DNA from: Angiostrongylus vasorum | Taxonomy: Eukaryota > Nematoda > Chromadorea > Rhabditida > Metastrongylidae | Length of the DNA: 64,000 nt | Reading direction: 5' to 3' | NCBI GenBank assembly: GCA_018806985.1 | Contig: JADANN010000099.1 | Coordinates: forward strand, 3,195,501-3,259,500 | The notes under the pieces: model-generated | Database searches by the model: none | Told to the model about the DNA's origin: nothing | Seen by the model: only the letters and a program-made list of their open reading frames with translations | Shown: piece after piece, positions 52,201-60,412 of the stretch | Layout: each line of letters opens with the position of its first letter | Position numbering within the stretch: position 1 is the stretch's first letter | Position numbers and translations under genes: made by a program

Positions 52201-54746
52201 CGCAAGATCAACTGCGATATCCAAAGCGGAGTTTCCTATCCCGAGAAGAACAACATTCTTTCCCTCAAATCCCTTTATGTCACGATATTCATGAGCATGC
52301 ATGATACGTCCTTTGAATTTATCGACGTCTGTAATTATTATTTACATAAACTGAAAAAAGTTTGGGGAAATTTTTCTTTCATTCCATAATTTGAGCTAAA
52401 AATCTGACTCGAAGCTGACTTTTCGCCACAGCGACATTGGAGCTATTTTCAGCTTGTTTTGCAACTAAGTGCAGACTGTAACTGAGAAGAAAAGAATGGA
52501 AGATATTTTACATAATAAATCAGATTTGACCCACTGTAATATGCAGTTTCGTCATTGTTTTGTATTTTCAACAAATAAAACAGCACGATGAAAAAAAAAA
52601 GAATTTTCAGTTACAAACTCGGTTAATCAAACAAAATATACTGTTTCCAATAGTGTTGTAAGAGCAGGTGCGGAATAAAAACGTTTCTTCAATAGAAAAT
52701 GCCAAAAGGTCCAACATGAAAGAGAGACTTTCAGATCCAAAAGAAAACTGTACCTCTCAGTTGTGGATGATATGGCGTGGCATGATGTCCGGTGCAAAGA
52801 ATAACCTTGTCAAAGTGTTCAACTTCTCCATTTTCTAACTGTACTTTGAAAGCTGATTTTTCCTCGTTGATCTGTGTTGACATATAATCTACCGATTTCT
52901 GGCATCATGACGCTAGTTTTGCTTATCAGTATGTCATTTAAGTTGGAGTCAAAGTTATACATAAAAAATACACGAAAACTCTATAAGAAAGATATGATGC
53001 CCAACGAGTCCCTAGAGCAAGCAGAACGCACTAGGCTACTCTCGCACGCGACAGAGAGAAATGGAAGATTTACTGGCGTCCGCTCAGGTCACTCGAAGAT
53101 CAACGGAACAAGAGGTGATACAGATGATATCATATAAACTCAAAACTATGAAAGGCATTTTAAACATATTACCTATAGAACTGTTTCTGCTCAAGATTTT
53201 TACACCATCCGATGATAAGACTAAGAGGAAAAGTTGATAGATCATTTCCATAATTAAGTGAGCTCGATCAGCTCATTGAATTTTGCAAATCGCGTTACAA
53301 GCCGTGAATGGAGGTTTTGTCTTAGGTTGAAATGTAGCGTTGGCATGAGAACGGGGACTCATGGAGATGTACAACGTCGTCATTTTTGTCACCTTGAGTC
53401 TTGGCAATCGTCGAGAAATTCGATATGGCTTCAGTAAAATCAACATTCGTACCTGTCGCGCGCCATAGCTCTGAGTAGTTGCGCTCCGCTTGTTCGAGGA
53501 AAACAATGGTAATCAGACTTTTGACTCGAAGCCTCTTATTTCTGACGTTATTTGCAAAAATAAAACCATTTCTCCTGCCGAGGTCTATCGTGGCATAATT
53601 TTGCTATTAGCTAGGCTTCAAGATGCACAAGCACTACATTAAACATGAAAACAATTGAAACTAACGTATTTCACAGCTGTATTGAATTTAATGTAATCCT
53701 TCAAGTGGTAGTGATCAGCGTACAAATGCAGATATTCATTGACCTAAACAATGAATTAACATTTAAAAAGATTTAAAAGATGGTAGTTAGTGAACCGGAC
53801 TAGAACTTGATGATTCACAATGAAAAAACCAGAACAATGATTATGCAGAAAGACAAAACCTTTGAATGATGCATAAAATTGGGCCAATCTTCGGGTGGAG
53901 GGAAGTCCGAGTAAGCCATCATTTCTTTGGACGTGTTTACAACCGTGGTCGCCATGACCGTTCCTCCAATCTAAACTTTTTCTTACATGAGTGCATATTC
54001 ATTAAGGATCTAGTGAACAAAGCTACACTTTTGGCAAGACCTCATATTGACCTAACAATGCATTTGTTTGTCCAGATTTTTTTCTTAATGAAACACTTCG
54101 TATGACTTTCACTGCATAATCGCAATAGTTGACTTCTTCATTTTCATTTCAGTTGCTCCGTCTTCGCGTCTACCGTGCGGAGCCCAGCACTTCCCACATT
54201 AGATTCGTTTCCTCGCATCCATCATCCACGAAAGTCTTCCAACTTTTACGTGTGGCTTTGGTTGCTGTTTGAGGATTTCCACTTCATTTTGAATGTCGTA
54301 GAATGCTGGTCGAGCAATTCTCCCTGGATTCCTGAGACAGCCGGGCTGAAGCGTTCTCAGTTGGATTGCAGAGAGTGGTTTTTTCCCAAACAAGTCCGGT
54401 ACCAATTTCTCGACCCCGGAGGGATGAGGGGCTTGATGGGCCCGGAGCGGAGTCGACCTGGCACCATGCTCATGATGAAAGACGTCACTACCACTTTGCT
54501 ATTCGCCCCTTCGCAATAGTTGGTTAGAATCATGTGATAGCTAAAATAGTGAACGCGCTTTGTATTTCAATTAAGCTAATCACTAGATGTTCGATGAAAG
54601 TTCACATTTTTCTCATCAGGTCGATAATTCCATAGACCTCCAATATCGGAGGTTTTTTCGTAGCAGATGACGTCAATGCCGTTCTCTAGACAGGCCTTAA
54701 TTGAGGGGAGACCGGATGCCGCCGCACCGACGACGCACACTCTCAT
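43676..54746 (-). CDS. Flavin-containing monooxygenase (whole gene, 14 exons)
   Basis: This is an FAD- and NADPH-dependent N/S-oxygenating FMO, normally bound to the endoplasmic reticulum. Fourteen phase-compatible exons give about 576 residues. Landmarks in order are the FAD Rossmann segment MRVCVVGAAASGL (residues 1-13), the dinucleotide-loop motif EKTSDIGGLWNY, LCTGHHATPY, the FMO signature FKGRIMHAHEY (F-x-G-x3-H-x3-Y), the NADPH motif LLGIGNSALD, the CTGY motif in DVFITCTGYVIGFPFLD, and a hydrophobic C-terminal anchor. The second glycine of the FAD GxGxxG motif is replaced by Ala. The start is set at MRVCVVG because FMOs begin there and a TTTCAG acceptor lies 27 bases upstream. I cannot say which C. 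elegans fmo is the orthologue. Confidence 0.93.
43986..44177 (-). CDS. FMO exon 13
   Basis: 64 codons, IFFSDPKFAWRLFMGANAPY, VYRLMGPNKWDGAENAIRTI, then a basic segment ending KRRGVL. Donor taken as GTCAGT; GTTCTT six bases earlier is an alternative. Acceptor TTTTCCAG. The preceding intron holds a family A SINE. Confidence 0.9.
44362..44643 (-). repeat. Family A SINE in FMO intron
   Basis: Minus orientation, AAGGATGAAGCTCTCGCCGT to CCTTTGCGCCACACGCGCTC. It lies in the 1-kb intron between FMO exons 13 and 12. Confidence 0.75.
45184..45249 (-). CDS. FMO exon 12
   Basis: 22 codons, VDYIKYMDEIAMLVGCKPDL then WK. VDYIKYMDE.A..G.KP is the conserved C-terminal FMO helix. Acceptor TTTCAG, donor GTGAGA. 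Confidence 0.95.
45327..45458 (-). CDS. FMO exon 11
   Basis: 44 codons, ARWVAQVFTGKLSLPSKEAM, LEDIEMKRKEMKRRYFTSEK, HTIQ. It continues EIQ of exon 10 into the ARW.A.VF.G motif. Acceptor AATTAAG (off-consensus), donor GTAAGA. Confidence 0.93.
45858..46000 (-). repeat. Probable family A SINE fragment
   Basis: Shares AACAAATCTGGTACTAATTT and CCCAGAAGGATGAAACGCTT with the family body, then a diverged head ending CATTGCGCTGCC. Confidence 0.4.
46195..46280. repeat. TA microsatellite
   Basis: About 85 bases of TA repeats interrupted by single CATA units at regular intervals, in the long FMO intron. Confidence 0.9.
46433..46645 (-). repeat. Family B repeat, partial
   Basis: Middle of the family in minus orientation: AAGCCCAGCTAGGAGTAAAG, GGTGGGAAATCTCCCTCTGA, AAGGGCGGCGACCCTTTGTG. 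It lies in the long FMO intron. Confidence 0.6.
47400..48127 (+). mobile_element. RTE-like retrotransposon, 3' coding relic
   Basis: In scattered plus frames it reads DSTVL.AL-type, then YAAETWADT-like, LRYLGGQTSIAKHMWAGHII and RRLGRPRKQWASVFVANVSH. The (W)AGHxx..RxxRW...LGRPxxxW order is the conserved C-terminus of RTE ORF2. Stops break every frame. It lies in the long FMO intron, antisense to FMO. Confidence 0.65.
48128..48187 (-). repeat. Family B repeat, terminal fragment
   Basis: ACTATGCTGGGGCCTCCACA, ACCAGTGAAGACAGGTCATA, AAGTATCCAAGAAGG is the family's first 60 bases in minus orientation. It directly follows the RTE-like relic ending near 48120. Confidence 0.5.
48188..50040. other. 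Long FMO intron, unassigned part
   Basis: Contains open stretches near 48.9-49.3 and 49.4-49.7 kb with higher G+C than the surroundings. They could be old transposon coding relics, but I recognise no motif. Confidence 0.4.
50041..50151 (-). CDS. FMO exon 10
   Basis: 37 codons, QNEVSLYKFVFSPNNENLAV, IGMIQPIGSILPISEIQ. Acceptor GTTTAG, donor GTAAAT. LAVIGMIQPIGSI.P..E.Q is conserved in FMO. The next intron is 4.6 kb long and repeat-filled. Confidence 0.94.
50264..50398 (-). CDS. FMO exon 9 (ATGY-like motif)
   Basis: 45 codons, DDVDTFTADKVITKNGRSFD, CDVFITCTGYVIGFPFLD, ending PKILTIE. CTGY stands for the family FATGY motif. Acceptor GTTGAAG (off-consensus), donor GTGGGT. Confidence 0.94.
50626..50698 (-). 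CDS. FMO exon 8
   Basis: 24 codons after one split base, FFQQHPTVNDALANLICSGL then ITVT. QHPTVNDAL.N.I..G is diagnostic for FMO. Acceptor TCTTGAG (off-consensus), donor GTATGT. Confidence 0.93.
50955..51235 (-). repeat. Family A SINE, strongly degenerate
   Basis: Keeps TAAGGATAAAATTTTTGATG, CTGATCATTCCTTTAGGAGC and GTACCAATTTACGAACCCAG. It lies in the FMO intron between exons 8 and 7. Confidence 0.55.
51295..51408 (-). CDS. FMO exon 7
   Basis: Reads YYKWLMDSVPWTLANDFMEH, LVQQRMDHELYGLRPNH plus two bases. DHELYGLRP is a family block. Acceptor TTTAAG, donor GTTAAT. Confidence 0.92.
51510..51595 (-). CDS. FMO exon 6
   Basis: 28 codons plus two bases, VTISTRRGTWIFNKVAAGGM then PYDTLYMT. STRRGTW is a conserved FMO block following the NADPH fold. 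Acceptor ATTTAG, donor GTAACC. Confidence 0.93.
52186..52328 (-). CDS. FMO exon 5 (FMO signature and NADPH-binding motif)
   Basis: Reads DVDKFKGRIMHAHEYRDIKG and NVVLLGIGNSALDIAVDLAK, ending IAKS. It contains both the FMO-identifying sequence and the second Rossmann GxGxSA motif. Acceptor ATTACAG, donor GTACTG. Confidence 0.95.
52754..52898 (-). CDS. FMO exon 4
   Basis: 48 codons plus one base, KSVDYMSTQINEEKSAFKVQ, LENGEVEHFDKVILCTGHHA, TPYHPQLR. The start at 52898 is the in-phase acceptor (GCCAG); the 5' boundary is the least certain of the gene. Donor GTACAG. A short extra exon could lie in the 0.77-kb intron before it. Confidence 0.85.
53666..53743 (-). CDS. FMO exon 3
   Basis: 26 codons, VNEYLHLYADHYHLKDYIKF then NTAVKY. 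Acceptor GTTTAG, donor GTTAGT. Equivalent to the YL..YA..F.L...I.F motif of the family. Confidence 0.92.
53860..53970 (-). CDS. FMO exon 2
   Basis: 37 codons, IGGTVMATTVVNTSKEMMAY then SDFPPPEDWPNFMHHSK. NTSKEMMAYSDFPPP is the conserved FMO block after the FAD fold. Acceptor GTTTAG, donor GTTTTG. Confidence 0.94.
54375..54475 (-). repeat. Probable family A SINE fragment
   Basis: AAACAAGTCCGGTACCAATT and CCCCGGAGGGATGAGGGGCT match the family body; the ends are lost. It lies in FMO intron 1. Confidence 0.5.
54606..54746 (-). CDS. FMO exon 1 (FAD-binding Rossmann fold)
   Basis: 47 codons, MRVCVVGAAASGLPSIKACL to GGLWNYRPDEKN, donor GTGAAC. An upstream in-frame ATG at 54803 (MPECKQYEF) is less likely because an acceptor TTTCAG lies between the two. 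Confidence 0.9.
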
Positions 54747-54772
54747 TCGTGAATTGTTGAGAAATCTGCTGC

Positions 54773-54782
54773 CCTGAAACTC
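54773..54782 (-). promoter_or_regulatory. Likely trans-splice (or cis) acceptor upstream of FMO start
   Basis: On the minus strand GAGTTTCAG precedes GGCAGC, with the first transcript base at 54773, 27 bases before the ATG at 54746. Nematode mRNAs commonly receive a spliced leader at such a site. Whether it is trans- or cis-spliced cannot be told from sequence. Confidence 0.5.
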
Positions 54783-55039
54783 ATACTGTTTACATTCGGG
54801 CACAAAACAGCTATGCTATATTGCACGAGAAAACTTCTAATGTCAGGATAGCACATGATTCAATCGGGAATTTAAACCGACTATACAAGGTATTGAGAAG
54901 TTACGAAAACCGATTTTTTTCTTTCACTCTTCTACGACATTTTACTTTTATTATACACTGCTGAGAGAAGCTATACATTGTTATTACTTAAATACTATTA
55001 AGATGTCTTATAATAATTCCCACGTCTCACTTTCTATTA

Positions 55040-55275
55040 ATGCGCAGAGCGCAAAACTCTCGAGGCATTCTGGATAAATTTCATGGACCCGGAAATGATC
55101 AGCAGGGAAAACGCCTCATAATCACGGGTAATCTCACATAGTATTTAAGACTGATATTTTATTGTGAGAGGCACATTACGCTTCCATGTGAACTCTGTGA
55201 GGTTGGTCTCCACGTGACATACTCAGTGGAACACTTATAAAAAGCGGTGATTGTGTGAAAAACCTGTTTTGTTTT
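55040..55275 (+). mobile_element. Penelope-like 3' fragment (end of GIY-YIG and tail)
   Basis: Closely matches 17345-17575 of this window: GCGCAAAACTCTCGAGGC, then the endonuclease end, then the tail GAGGCACATTACGCTTCCAT and GTTGGTCTCCACGTGACATA. It has indels and stops, so it is a dead fragment of the same family. Confidence 0.75.
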
Positions 55276-55567
55276 CAATGTGAGTGAATTGTCAAGAAGA
55301 CTGAGCATCAAGACACGTAAGTACAAAAAAGGGACATTTTCAAAGAACATGAGAGAAGATAGACACCGGGTTCTCACGACTTTCTTAAAAATCAGATAAT
55401 TCTGGCCAGTTCGATGTTCGCAAAGGTAAAACTTAGGTGAAATTTATTAAAGGTCACCTAAACAGTTATAGAGTAATTGCACACATTTTTTATCTTCTAC
55501 TTATCTGAAAACAAAAACCTGAAATCGATTCTTCATAATTGAAAGAAAAGGTCATCCATCTTATCAC

Positions 55568-56023
55568 CTATATCGTTTGTCCCCCGATGATCGTCGAATA
55601 TCTCGAGCGAACGTCAGGAAAGTCCTCGTTTGTTCTTGTTGTGTGCACGGAAAGCCAGTGTGCCCTGCTCTCTTTACAGACCCATTGAGAGCCATACTTT
55701 TCTTCTAGGATCTTCTTGAAAAATTCTGACCATCCGGTCAGTGGTTTTCTTGCTGTGAGCTTGGAATCCCGAGCGAACCAGTCGCTAAGGGGGATTGGTG
55801 TAAAGACGTCAGGTGACAGACGCAGTGCACGGAAAAAGTCTCTAATCTTTAGCATGTCTAAAAGGATGTCAAAACATCGGATCTCGTTGCGGACCACTAT
55901 GACATCGGATATCCTCTCACCGTTGAATACTCTGTAATCTGCTCGTTTCCTCCTGCTTTGCTCCAGGCATAAGCCGTTGTTTTTTTCGACCCAGATGTAC
56001 GTTGTTGTAACGTTCGAAGACAA
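55568..56023 (-). other. Unrecognised 151-residue open frame near PLE and RTE fragments
   Basis: Reads continuously on the minus strand, including LDMLKIRDFFRALRLSPDVF and ARKPLTGWSEFFKKILEEKY. Its composition looks protein-like and it is the longest non-repeat frame in this part. It sits between a Penelope fragment (55040-55275) and an RTE remnant (56230-56541), so a transposon origin is the best guess. No motif confirms it. Confidence 0.3.
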
Positions 56024-56229
56024 TCATTCTCTCCAACGTAATCGAGGATCAATTTTTCCACAGTTGTTGCCGAAGCCTGCCAGCATTCACTCTCTCTGGC
56101 TAAAGCTCGATGTTATAATATCTGCGGTAATTCGTTTCTACAACCAACGTTCGATCTTTTAACAATGATATCATTAACAAAGAGAACATGGCGTGATTGC
56201 TGACTATGAGTTTCCACTGTCGTATTATT

Positions 56230-56541
56230 TTATTTCAATTTTCGCATGGCGTTTTTGAGGGTGGCAATAACCAATTTTAGCGAGATTGTATCACCTTGAC
56301 GACTCCCTATGTTCACGAATATGTTAATGTCGTTGTTAGAATGACAATATTCTAGTTGAGGAATTAGAAGATGTTTTATATGCTGGGCAGTGATGTACTG
56401 GATGTACTGGCTTTCGTACAACGTTTCTAAGGCGATGCAGTTGAAATAAAGCTGTGTTTTTACCTTTTCGCAGAATGTCAGTAACATCCATAATCGTCCA
56501 AATCCTGCCTCATCACATGATTGTGCTCCTTCTTCCAGCAT
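56230..56541 (-). pseudogene. RTE-like reverse transcriptase relic
   Basis: A 103-codon frame contains SCDEAGFGRL, then IALETLYE and the block NDINIFVNIGSRQGDTISLK then ATLKNAMRKL. RQGDxISxKLF..TLE..MR is the RT motif preceding the catalytic FADD. It is isolated from the rest of the element, which is not recognisable upstream to 57,200. Confidence 0.6.
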
Positions 56542-58014
56542 ATCGTTATGACCCTAGTGAAGAATTTGAAAACGACAGACAGCAAACCTATTGGGAGATA
56601 GTTGCCGATATCTTGTCGGTTTCCATTCTTGTGCAAGACGCGCTCCTGCTTGCATTACATTGAGTAGTAACGTACCATTATGACACGTAACCTGTGAAGA
56701 GTTGAGCTAACGTGCTGGTGAAAGCTTGCGGTAGGTTCTTCTCCCTCGGTTGCCTCCTGATGGAACAGCAGGGAAGATTTCGGATAGGAAACCGCTGTGA
56801 CTGCATAACCCTGCTACATAATTTCATACGGAGACAGGAGGACGTTTATGTTAAAGAGACCAAGGTAGAAGTCAGGAATGATTTTCGCAGTAGCCTTTCT
56901 GTAAGCCGTGACTGCTACATTTGATCGTCGAAAGTGTGACCACTTCAGACTCATAATCAGTAAAGTTTCGGGCGGTATTGCGAATGCTCTTTCTACCTCA
57001 CAGCATCAGCCATTTCTGCTTTTCTCTGATTTTTAATACCTCCATTCTGGCCTTTTATACAGAGCTCTCGTGCAGCTTATTATGCAAAAAGCCGATTAGC
57101 GATCGAGCAAGCTCGAGTTTGCAACAGTTTAGGGCTTTTGCTCCAATGAATTTCGTATTTTTTCCGTCCTTTCTGCAAAAGAAGAATCCCACACGAAGAC
57201 ACCTATGTCCGATAGCGTTAAATTTTTGAAACAATAGCGACGTTGGTTATACAAAACTTCTAGTTTATTATGATGTCGTCTATTTCGGTCTCTCACTCTC
57301 TATTAGGAGGTTCCATCGTCCAACGCGGAGAGGGGGGTCTTCTGGAATTGTGAGTAACCGCGGGTAGCACTGGTTGTACTGATAAACGTAAGCAGTTCCT
57401 CAAACCGTTTGCTCCATTCCAACTCGTGGGTTTCAATTTGACACACTACAGGTGTTCTGCTGGTTCAAAGTAATGTCCCCGGTCTTCGCGGTATGGAGTC
57501 TATTTCGTAGCTAAGCGAAAGAGATTCCATTTATTTTACGTTTCTGGCGCAGGTAAGTGCCAAGATAATTGCGTAACACTTATCTGCATGTACCCACGTA
57601 TGCCGACCTCTCCTAGAGCAGACATGGAGAGTTGGAAAGGATTCCTAACTATCACTCTGTACTTTTCGGTCACTTTATTGGACGAAATGTCTTATATAAT
57701 ACAGCCTGCACATATATAAATAAGGACTCATGCATGGATTTTCCTATACAGGTAGAGAAAAAAATATGGCAAATTGACGCTCCACAATGAAAAACCAATC
57801 TCATGGATTAACCTACCCTCAGTTATAAAAAAATGAATGCCTATGTTTAACTCCCTGTACGCCACCTGTAGATGCTCTACACAGCCTCGCTACTAACTAT
57901 CCAGCTAGTGATTTCCCAGATGAGGGTAATTTGTAGTCTCTATCTCATAAAATTTGATAAGCGTGACAGTGGCAAGCCCTAATTTGGCATTCATTGATAT
58001 GGACATTGTCCAAA

Positions 58015-58375
58015 ACTAAGGCACGGGTACCGCAGTGGTAATGTCGTGATGCCAATCACTATGCAGAAGGCTCAACCAATTCAGGTGCTGTCTAGACCCT
58101 GCCAAAGGCTCGTAAAGAATCATCCCTCCGGGTCGAGTGGACGGCTATCTTAGAAATTCAAGGGAAATCAACTGAATCGTCATTCAACGATGTTCGTGTA
58201 GAAGAAGAAAATTCTGCGATCACAGTCAAACTCACACGAAAAAAAGTTCGAAGATCTTCCTGGATGGTGGATTTGATATAACAATCAAGTGTAAGAAGTG
58301 CTAGGATGGGCAAAATGTGACACATGTGTTCATGATCATGAGATGAACTAAATCCACCATCACATTAACTAAAAA
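58015..58375 (+). repeat. Family D repeat
   Basis: Head GGCACGGGTACCGCAGTGGT, body TCGTCATTCAACGATGTTCG and AAGTGTAAGAAGTGCTAGGA, tail GTGACACATGTGTTCATGAT, matching the order of blocks at 42230-42910 without the insertion. Confidence 0.5.
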
Positions 58376-58399
58376 ACCATGTTGGATCGGGACGAAAAA

Positions 58400-59200
58400 T
58401 CTATTGAAGGATATCGCTAGAGCGTTCTATGGCTTGTGCTTCATTTTCTGACATGGCCGAGATTTCATCCAACGTGTTAGTCTTGAAGAAATGATATGGG
58501 GTAATCGGTGATTCAAGAAGGTGAGCGCGAAGTGTTGAGTCTTTCAGTTCATTTGCGGCTATTCTAATAGTTCCAATTGGAAACATATTACCCTCGTTCT
58601 TACAGAACCTTCCTTTTGTTGTTTCACATGTTCTAGAACGCTTCGGGTAAATATTTGAAGTGCCCTCTGTAACCAAAGAGCGATTCGCTTTATTAAATAA
58701 CTTTACACGATAGATTTCTCATGACCTGGATTCTCTTCCAATTTATGCTCAGACCTATTTTCTTTCCTGGTTTCTAAAGCGCATCGTCTTTGCTTTTTAG
58801 TATTTTTTGAAAAGGAAGAACTGATGGTAGTATGGGTGCAATAAAAGCTTGATAGGAATCTGTCGCCAATAGCCACTGCGTGAAATGTGGAGGTGAACGA
58901 GTGTAGCAAAAACCCGTATAACTGTCGGCCAAAACCCTGAGGATAATACATGGCGAGCTGTATTTCCGTGTTGGAACTGCGATAAGCTACGGTTCTGAGA
59001 TAGAACGGGTACATTTCTTAGATGTCAGTCGTATCAGAGAGATTTCAGAGAGAAGACTCTGAGCTGGTTTTCCTATGACGGGTTTTTCGGCCTCTGTTAT
59101 TGAGGTTGCAGAAAAAGATACTAGAATGAGGATTTTTCGGTCATCAATTCCATATCATGGCAAAATTCGCATCTGTAGGGGTTGTTACCACTAATTCATT
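58400..59200 (-). mobile_element. Degenerate RTE-like relic
   Basis: On the minus strand 58676-58401 reads LRAHLLESPITPYHFFKTNT and AQAIERSSDI, resembling RAHLF.S.V.PA...ET...ERA.ERV of RTE ORF2. The 5' border region shares ATCAATTCCATATCATGGC with 33914-33932 of the larger relic. Coding capacity is lost. Confidence 0.4.
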
Positions 59201-59416
59201 TTAATCAGCTTCCAAAAATTCCTGTGCTTTTTTCAATGCAAATTCTCGAGCAAATTTCACAAGCATCTGGGTTTTCTCATCCAGCACGTAGGTTTGTTGC
59301 AGTACGGTTAAGACTCTATTTTTTCCCCTTCGTGGGCAACTCTTTGTTGCTAGTGGAGATGTGCTTCGAACTTCTTGTTTGATGATGAGTTCTTCGATAG
59401 GCAGCTTACAGCCCAT
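59201..59416 (-). CDS. Unrecognised 71-residue open frame
   Basis: Starts MGCKLPIEELIIKQEV and ends with an amphipathic charged stretch EKTQMLVKFAREFALKKAQE then FLEAD and a stop. Composition is protein-like (Lys/Glu-rich helix), but I do not recognise a family, see no TATA-like or splice support, and the preceding DNA is an RTE-like relic. It could be a last exon, a retroelement remnant or chance. Confidence 0.2.
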   Translation of the reverse strand: MGCKLPIEELIIKQEVRSTSPLATKSCPRRGKNRVLTVLQQTYVLDEKTQMLVKFAREFALKKAQEFLEAD

Positions 59417-60301
59417 GGTTTGTTTATCTTTGAGCTTCCAACTGTGAGAAAAAAAAAGCCGTGAAGGAAAAGAAAACGAGAGTTCTTTTTTTCAGTTTAC
59501 CTCTAGAACGAATTGCTGCACCGAAGATGTGCTTATCCGGTCTTCATCAGAAGAACTGCAAAATCTTGAGGTGTCAAATAGGTTTCATATCCTATTCGTG
59601 AGTATACGACTGATCTTCATGTGAGTCGCGCCACTAACGCCATTAACGGCTTCCGGAGGTCATCGACAACGACATAATTTTTTCGTTGCTTCCCGAAATA
59701 TTCATGAGAACGAGTACGCTTTTAAACCCTTGTACAGAATAAGCTAAACGAGCTTGTTTGCTGTTCACATTAATGCTGGAGAGATAGAGGAAAAGCCTTG
59801 GGCTTCGATCAACCCCATTTGGATACGCAATGCATGCAACTCCTCTAAGCCGTGTACAGCTGACAGAATACATCCGTTACTGTCGAACAGTTCTTTTTTA
59901 AATTTCCGCTGGTGACCCAATCCCGTACTAACAAAAAGGTTTGTGTCAAGAACTAAAAAATTTCGAGATATCAGTTGCGACCTTAACCATATTTTTTAAA
60001 ATTTTCAAGGGCTAGAAATGCTACAAATCGTGAGGAATATAGATCGACGGCACGATGAGAAAAATAGAAGCTTACATGAAGCACTAAATCTTACTCAATG
60101 TCTTTAACCTAGGCTTAAGCACGTCAACTGGCGTTGTGAGATGTGATGCTGTCTCGATGCAAGACTGATGAAAAAAAGTTTCCTTTCAAATTTTCATTGA
60201 ATTTTTCACGGATGATGCTGAAATCTTTGCAAAACTCCGGACCGCAGGTGTCTGCTGATAGCAATTGTAGATAGAAAATTAGCTGAGACACGCGAAACGA
60301 A

Positions 60302-60412
60302 GTACCCGCATGGTGCAGGGGGTGAACTCGTTAGCCTTCGTAAAGGGTAATAGCACTTTCTTTTTTCCATCGCACGCACTTGCGGTCTGAATATCTCAGT
60401 ATCATCTTGATT
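60302..60412 (+). repeat. Family C tRNA-headed repeat, degenerate
   Basis: CCGCATGGTGCAGGGGGTGA, GTAAAGGGTAATAGCACTTT, CGCACTTGCGGTCTGAATAT correspond to the copy at 26612. Confidence 0.5.
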
